Part shown: positions 20,709-30,078 of the stretch, one piece after another
How positions within the stretch are numbered: the stretch's first letter is position 1
How the letters are laid out: the number at the start of each line of letters is the position of its first letter
DNA from: Corallochytrium limacisporum
Taxonomy: Eukaryota; Opisthokonta
Assembly (NCBI GenBank): GCA_002811645.1
Contig: PDIP01000030.1
Span: 32,514 to 96,513 of the forward strand
Reading direction: 5' to 3'
DNA length: 64,000 bases
Made by a program: the position numbers and the translations under genes
Notes under the pieces: model-generated
Told to the model about the DNA's origin: nothing
Seen by the model: only the letters and a program-made list of their open reading frames with translations
The model's database searches: none

Positions 20709-21932
20709 ATGTCAGATTTTGTCATTCCCGTGTCGGAAATGGCCAAGCGGACGGTCAATCCAATTCGTCAGATTGTGGACCAGATGGAGATCAAGCCGCA
20801 CCCAGACAAGCCAATGATCGCCTTGAGCATTGGTGACCCGACCGTCTTCGGCAACATGAAGGTGGATGCCAGCGTAAAGGAAGCCATCAAGAGCGCCGTT
20901 GACGAGCTCAAAAGCAATGGTTATCCTCCGTCCATTGGTTACGAGCACGCCCGTCAGGCTGTGGCAGAGAAGTACACCGAGCCAGAGTATGGAGTCAACA
21001 TAAGTAGCGGTGATGTGATCATTGCGTCTGCTTGCTCTGGTGCAATCGACCTGGCCATCGCCGCACTGCTGAACCCGGGACAGAACGTGCTGGTGCCCCG
21101 CCCCGGTTTCTCATTGTACCAGACCTTGGCCGAAAGCCAGGCCTCGGAAGTGAAGCACTACGATCTGATCCCAGAGAAGGGTTGGGAGATCGACCTAAAG
21201 CATTTAGAGTCTCTAATCGACGACAAGACCGCTGCCATTATCGTCACCAATCCCAGCAACCCGTGTGGCAGTGTATTCAGTAAGGAACATATTCGAGACG
21301 TCATTTCTGTCGCCTCCAAGCATAAGTTACCCATCATTGCCGACGAAATCTATGCCGACATGACCTTCAAGGACGTGCCGTACATCTCGTTTGCGAGCCA
21401 GTCCAAGGATGTTCCCATCTTGAGCTGTGGTGGCATTGCCAAGCGTTACCTTGTACCCGGATGGCGTCTTGGATGGGTCATCATCCATGATCGCAACAAC
21501 CGCCTCGGAGAGGTGCGCCAGGGTCTCGTCGCTTTGAGTCAACGCCTTCTGGGTGCCAACAGTATCGTTCAGGCGGCTCTTCCGAACATTCTGCACAAAA
21601 CCCCACAATCATTTTATGACGAAACAATGGGACAGCTGGAAGAGAACGTGAATGTGCTGATGGAGCGTTTGAGCAAGGTTGACGGACTGAAGCCCATCAA
21701 GCCGTCGGGCGCTATGTACTTGATGGTCGGCGTTGAAATGACCAAGTTTCCGGAGTTCAAGGATGATTTTGAGCTCGTACAACGCATGATCACAGAACAG
21801 AGCGTCTTTTGCCTGCCTGGACGGTGCTTTACGTACCCTGGGTACTTCCGCATTGTGGTGAGTCCGCCCAAGGACCGCTTGATAGAGGCCTGCGATCGCA
21901 TTGAGGAGTTCTGCAAGCAGCACCGCAAGTGA
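20709..21932 (+). CDS. TAT: tyrosine aminotransferase (PLP-dependent)
   Basis: This is a 407-residue class-I aminotransferase of the tyrosine aminotransferase type, which transfers the amino group of tyrosine to 2-oxoglutarate as the first step of tyrosine breakdown. The motifs SIGDPTVFGNM, NPSNPCGSVFS, ADEIYADMTF and GGIAKRYLVPGWRLGW are intact. The PLP-binding Lys is K245. The C-terminal substrate-carboxylate Arg lies in the YFRIVVSPP block. The protein starts close to the catalytic domain and lacks the extra N-terminal segment of the vertebrate enzyme. There is no targeting signal, so it is probably cytosolic. It is followed in the same direction by SEH1 after a 454-base spacer. Confidence 0.92.
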   Translation: MSDFVIPVSEMAKRTVNPIRQIVDQMEIKPHPDKPMIALSIGDPTVFGNMKVDASVKEAIKSAVDELKSNGYPPSIGYEHARQAVAEKYTEPEYGVNISSGDVIIASACSGAIDLAIAALLNPGQNVLVPRPGFSLYQTLAESQASEVKHYDLIPEKGWEIDLKHLESLIDDKTAAIIVTNPSNPCGSVFSKEHIRDVISVASKHKLPIIADEIYADMTFKDVPYISFASQSKDVPILSCGGIAKRYLVPGWRLGWVIIHDRNNRLGEVRQGLVALSQRLLGANSIVQAALPNILHKTPQSFYDETMGQLEENVNVLMERLSKVDGLKPIKPSGAMYLMVGVEMTKFPEFKDDFELVQRMITEQSVFCLPGRCFTYPGYFRIVVSPPKDRLIEACDRIEEFCKQHRK

Positions 21933-22386
21933 AAGTAACCCTCCCCTCTATTCCGCATTGTCCCCCCATAAACTAAATAGGCCCTGTAGAACACCAACCA
22001 GCCATTCCAACCTCCCTCCCAATTCGTTGCCTTCGCCCTTCAGTCATTGTTCAGGTTTTCCATTCTGTTGCTCTTCTTTCATCCCTGTGCGGCCCCCGCC
22101 ACCCCGGGGGGGGGGGGGGTTGGGTACGGAGGTAAAGTGTGACACTGGGGGAGCACTGACTTTTCGAGACCTGCGCGGGCTTAGAACAAGCGTGAACAAC
22201 GCGAGTTCTGCCTGGTGTGTTTCCTTTGGTTTTCAATACAATGAATCAGGAATTCATTACTGAATCATAAACCTATTTGAAATTCCGGATCCATGGAAAT
22301 GCTCTCCACCTATTGCCTGCGCAATTTTATTGTTATAACAAGGGTACCGAATAAGTTAACCCGTGCAAATAAACCACACACAAAAT
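21933..22386 (+). promoter_or_regulatory. spacer upstream of SEH1 with poly(G) tract
   Basis: The spacer holds the TAT 3' end and the SEH1 promoter. It contains CCCC followed by 14 G at 22106-22119, on the SEH1 sense strand and 267 bases before its ATG. No further gene is seen. Confidence 0.5.
22106..22119 (+). repeat. poly(G) tract, 14 nt
   Basis: Fourteen G follow ACCCC. The arrangement parallels the tract at 995-1009 upstream of the M20 gene. Confidence 0.9.
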
Positions 22387-23397
22387 ATGCCGAGTGCAGA
22401 CGGTGTGCTCCAGACAGATCACATTTCGGAGATCCGGGATCTTGCCTATGATTTCTACGGAAGACGCCTAGCAACTGCGGGTAACGATGCCCGTGTCCAT
22501 ATTTGGGAACCTAAAATCGACTCTGCTGGCGAGTGGCGCAATGTTTCTACTATCGGCCAGGGCCACAACGGCCCCATTGGCAAGGTGGCTTGGGCGCATC
22601 CAGAATTCGGCCAAATCCTTGCCACAGGCAGTGATGATCGTAGTGCCGTCATCTGGGAGGAGGAGTTGCGTACCGACAGCAGTCGTCACCGTAGCTGGCG
22701 CTTGGCGGCGAAACTAGTCGACTCAAAGAAACAAATCCGGGACCTGGAATTCGCCCCCCGACACTTGGGTCTCCAGCTAGCAACTGCTTCTGCTGACGGT
22801 ACTGTACGGATCTATGAGGCCCAGGACATCATGAATCTGGAGCATTGGCCAATCATGCACGAAATCGAAGTAGCACCAAACAAGGAGTGCTGGTCCCTAA
22901 GCTGGTGCAAGTCCCGGGCCCATCAGACCATGCTCGCTACCGGAGATAGTTCAGGCCTGGTAAAGATTTGGACCCGCGACGAAGATACAGAGAAATGGCA
23001 CTGCAGTGCAACGAAGCACATGGATCGGGCAGAGATCAGCTGCGTGAGCTTTGCGCCGAATTTAGGCCGGTCATTCAATTACCTTGCGGTTGGTACAGCT
23101 GCGGGATCGGTGTACCTGTTGAAGGTTGAATCGAAGCTGATGAGCGAAATTGCGGAGGGATTTAGTGGTATTCCTAACCCCAACAGTGGTGAGGACAGCA
23201 GCGATATGAAATTGACTGAGATTGAAGCAAAACCGATGGGCGCAGAACGATGCAGCATCGATCGCCTGGCCTGGAATGCAACCGGTGCATTGCTCGCGGT
23301 GTGCAACTCGACCGGAGCGTTGATGATGCTCAAACTGCAAGCGAACGGACGGTGGACAGACACGAGCATTGCAAAGCTTGGAGAATTGGATGCATAG
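22387..23397 (+). CDS. SEH1: SEH1, WD40 nucleoporin / GATOR2 subunit
   Basis: This 336-residue WD40 propeller of the SEC13/SEH1 type is shared by the Y-shaped nuclear-pore subcomplex and by SEACAT/GATOR2, which activates TORC1. The diagnostic strings WAHPEFGQILATGSDDR, DLEFAPRHLGLQLATASAD, RIYEAQDIMNLEHW and VSFAPNLGRSFNYLA match SEH1 rather than SEC13. Six repeats can be seen, the last with the divergent DRLAWNATGALLAVC. The start is ATG 22387; the frame is open eight codons further to a GTG. No introns are seen. The 3' end is marked by an AATAAA at 23452. It is convergent with the gene at 23592-25142. Confidence 0.93.
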   Translation: MPSADGVLQTDHISEIRDLAYDFYGRRLATAGNDARVHIWEPKIDSAGEWRNVSTIGQGHNGPIGKVAWAHPEFGQILATGSDDRSAVIWEEELRTDSSRHRSWRLAAKLVDSKKQIRDLEFAPRHLGLQLATASADGTVRIYEAQDIMNLEHWPIMHEIEVAPNKECWSLSWCKSRAHQTMLATGDSSGLVKIWTRDEDTEKWHCSATKHMDRAEISCVSFAPNLGRSFNYLAVGTAAGSVYLLKVESKLMSEIAEGFSGIPNPNSGEDSSDMKLTEIEAKPMGAERCSIDRLAWNATGALLAVCNSTGALMMLKLQANGRWTDTSIAKLGELDA

Positions 23398-23451
23398 ATT
23401 CAATGACCCAAAATAGGACCAGAGCATATTCCGAACAATCCTACATTCAAC

Positions 23452-23457
23452 AATAAA
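23452..23457 (+). terminator. polyadenylation signal AATAAA for SEH1
   Basis: A canonical AATAAA lies 55 bases after the SEH1 stop codon, at a usual distance for eukaryotic 3' end formation. Confidence 0.6.
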
Positions 23458-23591
23458 GGTGTAAACTGTATTGTTCCTGATAGGGAATGCTATAGTGACC
23501 GATTAGATGCGAGAATGGCATGGTCAGTTGTCATCCAGTACAACTATTATGACCAGCATTAGGTGTCCTTTTTGTCTCCTTGAGCATGGGT

Positions 23592-25142
23592 TTAAGATGC
23601 TGGTGCCACAGCTTCTCCTACCTGAGTGGAGCTGGAGATACTCGCGAGAGTTGTACTGCTCACCACGCCCTTAGAGGCCAAGGCTGGTTCGCTTTTGGTG
23701 AGACCATCGCCGCGCAAGACCCTATTCATACTGGCCCATCCTGCAGAGTAGCAGCGATCAAATTGGCTCATAAGTGGCTCATTAGTGGGGTGAATCGGCT
23801 TGCGGTACTGCCAGAGCTGCTTGAAATGCAGCCACAGCGAAGCCACAGCGTTGGCAGCCTTAGGGTCGGTGTTATTCTGACCCGACGTAGAGAAGGTCGA
23901 TGATCCAGCGGTGAAAGATGCATTGGATGCTTCGGACATGGCCGAAGCAGAAGAAGCAATGGAGGTGCTGCTTGTGGCTACGCTGCTGGGTCCTTCGTCC
24001 ACGTCCTTACCGTCCTCATTCACACTGACCATGCTCGACTTCCCTCCAATCGTCAGGAACCCTTCGTTGAAGCGCAGCCAGCTCTGAATGCCCTTCGATG
24101 TGAAAGGGATACTCAATGATCCACTCAGAGCATAGGAGTTGGTATGTGAGACCGTACGAATGCGCCAGTCATTCAGACCAGGCAGGGACAGGGCACACAT
24201 CAGCGTGTTCAGGAGCTGTTTGCGAGTCAAGAAGAATGACGCATAGCTGCCATGAGCATAGGGGAAGAGCGACGTTACGGCCAGATGAAGGCGGTGGCTG
24301 CATACAGTCTCCGCTTCGGTGGGAAGGCACTGGTCGAGGATGTCGACTAATTCCTCTACCACCATGAGCTGCTGCCTGAGCTGGTACAAAGAGATGGCTT
24401 CACCGTCCGGGTCACGGCTAGGGTTGAATTCAGATCCGGGCTTCTTCTTCATAGACCCCTGTCCCTCGTAGTCGTGGATTTTGGCCGCTAGACGCTGGAA
24501 TCCAGTTCTTACTGCAGGCAAAACGCTCCCGGGCTGAATCTCGCTTACGGCCAAAGCGGCAGTGAAGGCACCGTAGCCCACACCAATCACTTCTGGAGAC
24601 ACCACACCTTCGCGATGGAGACGGGCCCAGGACCCCAACTGAAAGGCGATCTGTTCAATTGCGTCCTGAAGACTGAAAGTATGGGCGACTTCATTAGACC
24701 CAAAGACGACACCCCGCCGCTTGCGGTGTACATCCGGAGCAAGAAACTCAGAGCCATCTCCCTGTCTCAGCAGACGTGCAAGCACCCGGACGCCATGAAT
24801 TTGTAGAATTGCAAACAGTCCCATAGGGAGGGCAAAACTGCAGTAAAACAATGTCTTCATCAGTTCCCAGAATGCTGAAGCTGCGCTCTTGATCTGCAAC
24901 GTCAAAACACCTACAATTTCTTGGGGAAACTGGAAGATGGCCAGATAGAGATTGGCGAGAACGGCCATGAGTACTGTGCCACCAGTGTAAACCAAATCGA
25001 TTGCTCTGCCGCCGATTCCTTTCGGTGGCACCTGCACTGTGTTTTTGTAAGAGCAAGAGGGATCGCTTAGGCCGTCCCGGGCCAGCAGAGCGCCGTGATA
25101 GCGAAGGACGGTATGTCGTGCAGTGGTTGATACCCGTTCCAT
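23592..25142 (-). CDS. unrecognised membrane protein, 516 aa
   Basis: I do not recognise this protein. The single-exon frame starts at ATG 25142. Two hydrophobic segments are likely membrane-spanning: residues about 49-72 (DLVYTGGTVLMAVLANLYL) and about 94-115 (LMKTLFYCSFALPMGLFAI). A mostly helical region follows (about 130-385) with LYQLRQQLMVVEELVDIL and a conserved-looking segment around SLFPYAHGSYASFFLTRKQ. Residues about 385-435 are a Ser/Thr/Ala-rich linker. A short ordered piece (VASLWLHFKQLWQYRKP) precedes a Ser-rich tail. There is no signal peptide. Its length, composition and lack of stops support a real gene. It is convergent with SEH1 and divergent from the UEV gene across a 1.5-kb spacer. 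Confidence 0.75.
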   Translation of the reverse strand: MERVSTTARHTVLRYHGALLARDGLSDPSCSYKNTVQVPPKGIGGRAIDLVYTGGTVLMAVLANLYLAIFQFPQEIVGVLTLQIKSAASAFWELMKTLFYCSFALPMGLFAILQIHGVRVLARLLRQGDGSEFLAPDVHRKRRGVVFGSNEVAHTFSLQDAIEQIAFQLGSWARLHREGVVSPEVIGVGYGAFTAALAVSEIQPGSVLPAVRTGFQRLAAKIHDYEGQGSMKKKPGSEFNPSRDPDGEAISLYQLRQQLMVVEELVDILDQCLPTEAETVCSHRLHLAVTSLFPYAHGSYASFFLTRKQLLNTLMCALSLPGLNDWRIRTVSHTNSYALSGSLSIPFTSKGIQSWLRFNEGFLTIGGKSSMVSVNEDGKDVDEGPSSVATSSTSIASSASAMSEASNASFTAGSSTFSTSGQNNTDPKAANAVASLWLHFKQLWQYRKPIHPTNEPLMSQFDRCYSAGWASMNRVLRGDGLTKSEPALASKGVVSSTTLASISSSTQVGEAVAPAS

Positions 25143-25611
25143 GATGATTTCCGTTCTCTGTGTTTTTATTGACGAACAGAGATTTTATTCTCCAATGTGT
25201 AGAAGTTGTTGTCGAACCTAGCACCGATTGCTGATCGGTTCCTGGGTTCAAAGATGCGAAAGATTCATTTTGATTTAGGTTTCTCCGGTATTGGACTGTT
25301 TGATCTCCAAGGACGCGACAACCCTAATTGAAGCCATTCTTGACCATAGAGCCCTTGGCCATTGTGTAGCCATTGAAAAGAGAGTTCACTATCGATACAT
25401 TCAGCTCTCGCCATCCACCTAGAATCGCGGGTTTCCTTTCTTTCTCCATGCTGCCGCTATACAACCTGTTCATCCAGTACTATCATTGGCTCACAAATGC
25501 TCAGCTATGGATATTGACAGCAGTGATGAGGCCCAAAGGTGGTATAATCTAGGGAATGTCTCATTTTTATCGCTTGCAATCTTCCTTGCAACGTCCGAAC
25601 ATCCTCTCTCT

Positions 25612-25625
25612 CCCCCCCCCCCCCC
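25612..25625 (-). repeat. poly(G) tract on the minus strand, 14 nt
   Basis: Fourteen C on the plus strand are followed by GGG. Read on the minus strand this is CCC then G14, the same order as the tracts at 995 and 22106, and it lies 469 bases upstream of the minus-strand gene starting at 25142. Confidence 0.9.
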
Positions 25626-26381
25626 GGGCCTTTGGCCTGCTTGGTTTCAGCCCTGCTCGCACGGACGAAGTTAAAAAACGTCAGGCGCTGTTTGCCTCTG
25701 ATCTACCCCCCTTCCGCTCTTTCAGTGGGCCCCTTTAATTTTTTGGCGCGCTTTTGGTGGAAGGCCCACAGTGAGGGGAAGGGCCGAGGTCTTTTTTGAC
25801 CTGAGCGTGGACTGGCCCGTCGAGTTGCACGGCAGGAGTCCAAACCCCTTCCCTCTCTCAGCCTAACCCCCCACCCACCCTTTCCTCAGCTCGATTGGGT
25901 TTCCGGTCCTCACCTCCTTGTTTCCCTATGGAAAGGAGGCCGCTCCGTGTGTGTGCTTTGCGCCTCCCCCACCTTCCCCGACTGTTCGTGTTGCCAGCCA
26001 GCCACGAGAGTGTCACGGTTTGGAATTGATTCACAATTGGGGGCCTAATTTATGGATGGTGGCTGTGTTTGGTACGGAACCCGTGGTTCTCTGCGTTTGG
26101 TTTCACCTGTGTTTTTTTCTGTCTGTGTTGAGAAAGATTGAGGGGCGCCGCCTCAATTTCTGTATCCGAATCCTGCAAACTGGGCCTCAGGTGGTACTTT
26201 GGGTAGTGCCTGGGACAGTTGACGGGAGCCACGCTCACGGTCTGAAACCCATGGGGCTGTGAAGTGGTGCGCATTGGTCGATCTACGGGAGAAAAACTAA
26301 CTGCAGACTTGCACAAAGCGACCCATTTGTTGAATGTATCGTGTTACCAACCTTGTCAATTCAACAGCAGAAGGGGAGGGC

Positions 26382-26396
26382 GGGGGGGGGGGGGGG
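26382..26396 (+). repeat. poly(G) tract, 15 nt
   Basis: Fifteen G follow GGGGAGGGC, 233 bases before the UEV start codon and on its sense strand. Confidence 0.9.
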
Positions 26397-26629
26397 CACT
26401 TTCTCAGTGGCTGGTGGGGCAGGGATGGAAAGGCCCCGGTAAGCACAACATCATACACGAATTCTGTTTCTACGTGACTGAGATGATGTTGGGCTTTGCT
26501 TAGTTTTCTTCCATTCTAGGGTGTAGCTATTTATACTGTCCAGGTGCTTATTGTGCCCTTGTAAGAACAAAGTGTGCATTCTCTGTGTGCAGATAGTCAT
26601 AGAATTTAAAGCAAATTTATCCACACATC

Positions 26630-27049
26630 ATGAGCGTGAAAATTCCGCGTAACTTTAGGCTTCTCGAAGAGCTCGAAAAAGGAGAAAAGGGTATTGGCGA
26701 TGGTAGCGTTAGCTATGGTCTGTCTGAAAGTGACGATAACAGCTTAACATACTGGAACGGCACGATCCTGGGACCGCCTCGTTCAGCACATGAGAACCGA
26801 ATCTACTCGTTGACTATTGAGTGCGGTCCGGAGTATCCTGAGAAGCCTCCTGTGGTTAAATTCCTGACCATGGTCAACTGTTCTATTGTAGATCAGTCGA
26901 ACGGTAAAATTTACACAGACAAGTTCAAGACTCTGGGACAGTGGAAGCGTGAATACAACATTGCCACGGTTTTGACGGATTTGCGGAAAGCAATGGCATC
27001 CAAAGAGAACTACAAACTGCCGCAGCCTCCGGAGGGAACCATGTTCTGA
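26630..27049 (+). CDS. MMS2: ubiquitin-conjugating enzyme variant (UEV, Mms2/UBE2V type)
   Basis: This 139-residue UBC-fold protein lacks the catalytic Cys expected of an active E2. It contains the family strings [48 protein letters not shown] and the C-terminal [11 protein letters not shown]. UEVs pair with Ubc13 to build Lys63-linked ubiquitin chains, used in error-free DNA-damage tolerance on PCNA. The length matches Mms2 and UBE2V2. There is no intron, and the start is the first ATG in frame. It is convergent with the small gene at 27159-27746. Confidence 0.93.
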   Translation: MSVKIPRNFRLLEELEKGEKGIGDGSVSYGLSESDDNSLTYWNGTILGPPRSAHENRIYSLTIECGPEYPEKPPVVKFLTMVNCSIVDQSNGKIYTDKFKTLGQWKREYNIATVLTDLRKAMASKENYKLPQPPEGTMF

Positions 27050-27158
27050 AAAGTCTCTATAATCTGACAAGCTGATCACGCATGCACTAAGCACGCCTTC
27101 ATAGTTTCCATTGTACCTGTACATATATAGTAGATCATTCTTAAATACTGATGTGGGA

Positions 27159-27746
27159 TCAGCAATTGTTCATCGTCATCACACTCTCTTTATGTGTCCG
27201 TTTCATACACTGCCAATCCAGATAATTGAGCAGACGACTAATTTTGTTTTGCTCTTCCATCGTCCTGAAGTTCTGCCGTATTCGCTCCAAGGTCTTCGGC
27301 TGTCGGGCCCACCGATTCCAGGAGCTACATGAAATCGCTCTGCTGTGATTACTGTCGTCAGGTTGAGCGATACAGAGAGCGTTCCTCAGCTTGTCATGTA
27401 GTTTTTTCTCTTCATTCCTATCCACACCCATCAGAATAAGGTAGATAAGTTCTGCCCGTGAGTGCTCGTATGTTTTTGACCGCTTCACATCAAGCGTTCC
27501 TGTGTGAAGGCGATCGAAGAGGGCCACCATCATAAGACCCATATGGTACTCCCTGTTACTGATCATTTCGGATAAGATGTAAGCAGTCAGAAACCGTTTG
27601 TCAGTACCTTCCTGGATCGGATGATGGAAGAGAAAGAATGGCAACCAATTGCTCTTGTCCTCGGTGTCTATCCCTATGTTAATGGCTTGCGCCACAGACA
27701 CTTTCTTTTGCGTCGACTTTTTTGATGTCATCTTCAGGGCCACCAT
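27159..27746 (-). CDS. unrecognised small protein, about 195 aa
   Basis: I do not recognise this protein. ATG 27746 gives 195 residues (a second ATG at 27731 gives 190). The N-terminus is Lys-rich (MTSKKSTQKK). The centre looks helical and globular (RFLTAYILSEMISNREYH, AELIYLILMGVDRNEEKKL). The C-terminal third is basic and polar with a final NNC. The mixed charge and helical pattern look like coding sequence, and the position between two genes with a short convergent spacer fits, but no domain confirms it. An additional upstream exon cannot be excluded. Confidence 0.45.
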   Translation of the reverse strand: MVALKMTSKKSTQKKVSVAQAINIGIDTEDKSNWLPFFLFHHPIQEGTDKRFLTAYILSEMISNREYHMGLMMVALFDRLHTGTLDVKRSKTYEHSRAELIYLILMGVDRNEEKKLHDKLRNALCIAQPDDSNHSRAISCSSWNRWARQPKTLERIRQNFRTMEEQNKISRLLNYLDWQCMKRTHKESVMTMNNC

Positions 27747-28016
27747 CTCACGTGAGTTAAAATACACTGATCTCGTTCAACTTCACTCTCGCACGCTAGT
27801 CGTTACTTTGATTTGCGGAGAGAATAAGAGATCCTGAGTTCACAATCAGCTTCGAAGTACCCGCCGGATTTCACCCACTCCCCTTCCCTCCCCGCCCTCT
27901 GGGCGCCAAATCTAACCTAACCCCCAACAGGACGGCGGAGAGGGCAGAAACGCTCTGAAAGTTTGCTCAGAGAATTGAAAGTACATTGAAACAAATGAGT
28001 ATATTACTTTGGGCTC

Positions 28017-29747
28017 TCACAGCAAAGGGCCACTGTGATTTAGAGATACATTCGCCAGTGGTGAGCGCGGTCTGGTGGACGTCGGTGTGCTTGGGGAGAT
28101 AAGTTTCGAAGACATAGGGGATTCCCTGGTCAATGGGCTGGCCGTCTCCATCTGTATCCGGAGTCGTTGCGGTTTGATCTCGTCTGCGAGTCCTCCCATC
28201 AGGGGACTGGGCATCTTAATGGTAGATTTGGCTGTCACTGGCGACATCTTGGTCAGTAGCGCGTTCATAGGAGTTGCCGCTGCCTCGTTGAGCCGTTGGG
28301 GGTTCGCGTATACCACGGCAGGTGTTGGGGCAACAATCTTTTCATGGGCCCTCTTGATCTGTGGGGTCTCCATGTACCCTGCCGTATTCAAGCGGTTTGA
28401 CTGAGTGTCACTGTACAGCTCTTCGTTCAGTTGCTGCAGCTTCTTGATTAAAGTCTGATTCGTAAACATGAGATCGTGCAATTGCTCCGCATTCCTTTCG
28501 ATTGTAGACATAAGGTTCATCGGTACACTCAAGTGGTTCTGCTGGCTTTGACTCGCACCGTAGAGGCGTTTCTGAGTGGCCAGCCACATTTTCACGAAAG
28601 TGGCTAGGTTAACCTGACCGTTCTTCACCAAATCATCAAAGTCATCGTCCTCCCGCAGCTGCTGCATGATTTCAGGGCTTACCGTAGATGGGAGAACATC
28701 CTCCTGCTTGATCTCAGCGTAGCCTTGGCAATGCTTCAGAATATTGTCATTCACCATTAGAAGCTCACGCAGATTAGAAATCAGAGATGTCATGTAGTCC
28801 CATTTCTTCACTATCCGTGTAACCCTTTGGCTCTTTGCAGCGTTGGTCTGCTCCCGTTCTATGAATATCACCTCCGAGTCTTTTTGGCTCACATGCACGT
28901 TCCTTGACCTCTCCGTTTCTTCAATCTTTCGTAGCTGTCTCAGCAGCCCCACCGTCTTGGTAGTGAATTGAATCCACTCTGAACGTTCCCTATGCACCGT
29001 TTGTATGGCTTTGATGTAGTCTTTGAGCATCTTGGTCACAAAGGCTTGCTGTCCAACCAGGGTTGGTACATGCAGCACGTGACAAGTATTATTGTGGGGC
29101 GAAAAGGCTAGCGAGGTCAGCTCGGACCACACATCACTCACCATCAAGAAATCTTTTTTACTGTTCCGCAGAGCTGCAGCCTTTATGACGGCGTTCGACA
29201 AACTAAGCAAGAACTTTAGGAACCTCTCTCCACCTGGATTCAGCAACAAGGACGCTGACATGCGAGGCAGTTCATTTGCAGAATGGATTACTTCAATCAT
29301 CTTGAACGCTGAGTCCCTGAATTCCTTCTCCTGGCGTTTGTCCTGGCATGGGTAGCACAAGCCGAATAGAGACAAAGCTTGTGTCTCATCGTATATGCAC
29401 AAGAGAAAATGCAGTACCCTGTACGATGCTCTTTTCTGTGGCCTTGAGAAAAGCAAGAAGTCGTCAAGATCGACGGGGAAATCCTTTTGTGACCTCTGTA
29501 AATGTTGAATGGTTCTTTTGTCCTTTACAAGGAGACAGCATGGCCGATCGCTTTCGAAGCCCAAGAGCCTCAAATTCGAGCACAGCTGTCGACCCAAGAG
29601 CTCCATTCCAAGTTGTGAACTAGATTTTCTGTACGTTGTCGCCTTTCCATATATTCCCGTGGATCTTATGATAACATCCTTGTGATGGGCGTCCGAGCCG
29701 TTCGATTTCGTGTTCACCATAATCAGAGTGGCCATCTTGGTATACAT
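28017..29747 (-). CDS. HAUS6-like augmin complex subunit
   Basis: This 576-residue protein has an N-terminal region resembling HAUS6/FAM29A: a leading NLRLLGFES, then FLLFSRPQKRASYRVLHFLL, LCYPCQDKRQEKEFRD and the diagnostic LPRMSASLLLNPGGERFLKF (about residues 155-180). Augmin binds the side of spindle microtubules and recruits gamma-tubulin for branching nucleation; HAUS6 carries the gamma-tubulin-recruiting tail. A helical middle (about 230-430) is followed by a Pro/Ser/Thr-rich basic tail (about 450-576) with repeated S/T-P sites, suggesting cell-cycle kinase control. ATG 29747 is the first start, but a TATA-like element at 29761 lies so close that an ATG 4 or 9 codons downstream may be used. 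It is tandem with SCO and the small gene at 27159. Confidence 0.72.
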   Translation of the reverse strand: MYTKMATLIMVNTKSNGSDAHHKDVIIRSTGIYGKATTYRKSSSQLGMELLGRQLCSNLRLLGFESDRPCCLLVKDKRTIQHLQRSQKDFPVDLDDFLLFSRPQKRASYRVLHFLLCIYDETQALSLFGLCYPCQDKRQEKEFRDSAFKMIEVIHSANELPRMSASLLLNPGGERFLKFLLSLSNAVIKAAALRNSKKDFLMVSDVWSELTSLAFSPHNNTCHVLHVPTLVGQQAFVTKMLKDYIKAIQTVHRERSEWIQFTTKTVGLLRQLRKIEETERSRNVHVSQKDSEVIFIEREQTNAAKSQRVTRIVKKWDYMTSLISNLRELLMVNDNILKHCQGYAEIKQEDVLPSTVSPEIMQQLREDDDFDDLVKNGQVNLATFVKMWLATQKRLYGASQSQQNHLSVPMNLMSTIERNAEQLHDLMFTNQTLIKKLQQLNEELYSDTQSNRLNTAGYMETPQIKRAHEKIVAPTPAVVYANPQRLNEAAATPMNALLTKMSPVTAKSTIKMPSPLMGGLADEIKPQRLRIQMETASPLTRESPMSSKLISPSTPTSTRPRSPLANVSLNHSGPLL

Positions 29748-30078
29748 TACCCTTCAGATCATTTATACCCCAACGCAGCTTTTTAAACAAATTGCGCGCG
29801 AATTGGCCCTCCCAAGCCCAGGCGGAAACTCCAGGATGGGTGACGGTGGGATAAATTTTGTCGTGCAGAGAGGGAGAAGGGGAATGACCTCTAGTGTGTA
29901 CCAAAGGAAACCACCAGTATTGTAACAACCCATCCAGCGTCTGTATTTGAACATCCGGGCGTCCTCCAGTTCTGCAGAGAAGTGCGCGTCAAAGAACGGA
30001 GTGTGCCGTGTCGGAGACACAGCAAAAGGTAACGTGGCACAGATTTATTGAGTTGTAGTGGTTTCTTTCTGTTTCTAT
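29748..30078. promoter_or_regulatory. short spacer between SCO and HAUS6-like genes
   Basis: These 331 bases hold the SCO 3' end and the HAUS6-like promoter on the minus strand. The minus strand reads GGGTATAAAT at 29761-29770, a TATA-like element. No gene is seen. Confidence 0.4.

Larger units (their letters stand above)
25143..26629. promoter_or_regulatory. 1.5-kb divergent promoter region with two opposed poly(G) tracts
   Basis: The spacer lies between the unrecognised membrane-protein gene (-) and the UEV gene (+). It holds a C14 run at 25612-25625, which is G14 on the minus strand, and a G15 run at 26382-26396. Each G tract is therefore on the sense strand of the nearer divergent gene. 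An E2F-like TTTGGCGCGC occurs at 25742-25751. No coding frame is convincing. Confidence 0.5.

Noticed and set aside
25225-25260. GGTTCAAAG resembling a tRNA T loop
   Set aside because: No matching T stem, anticodon arm or acceptor stem can be drawn.
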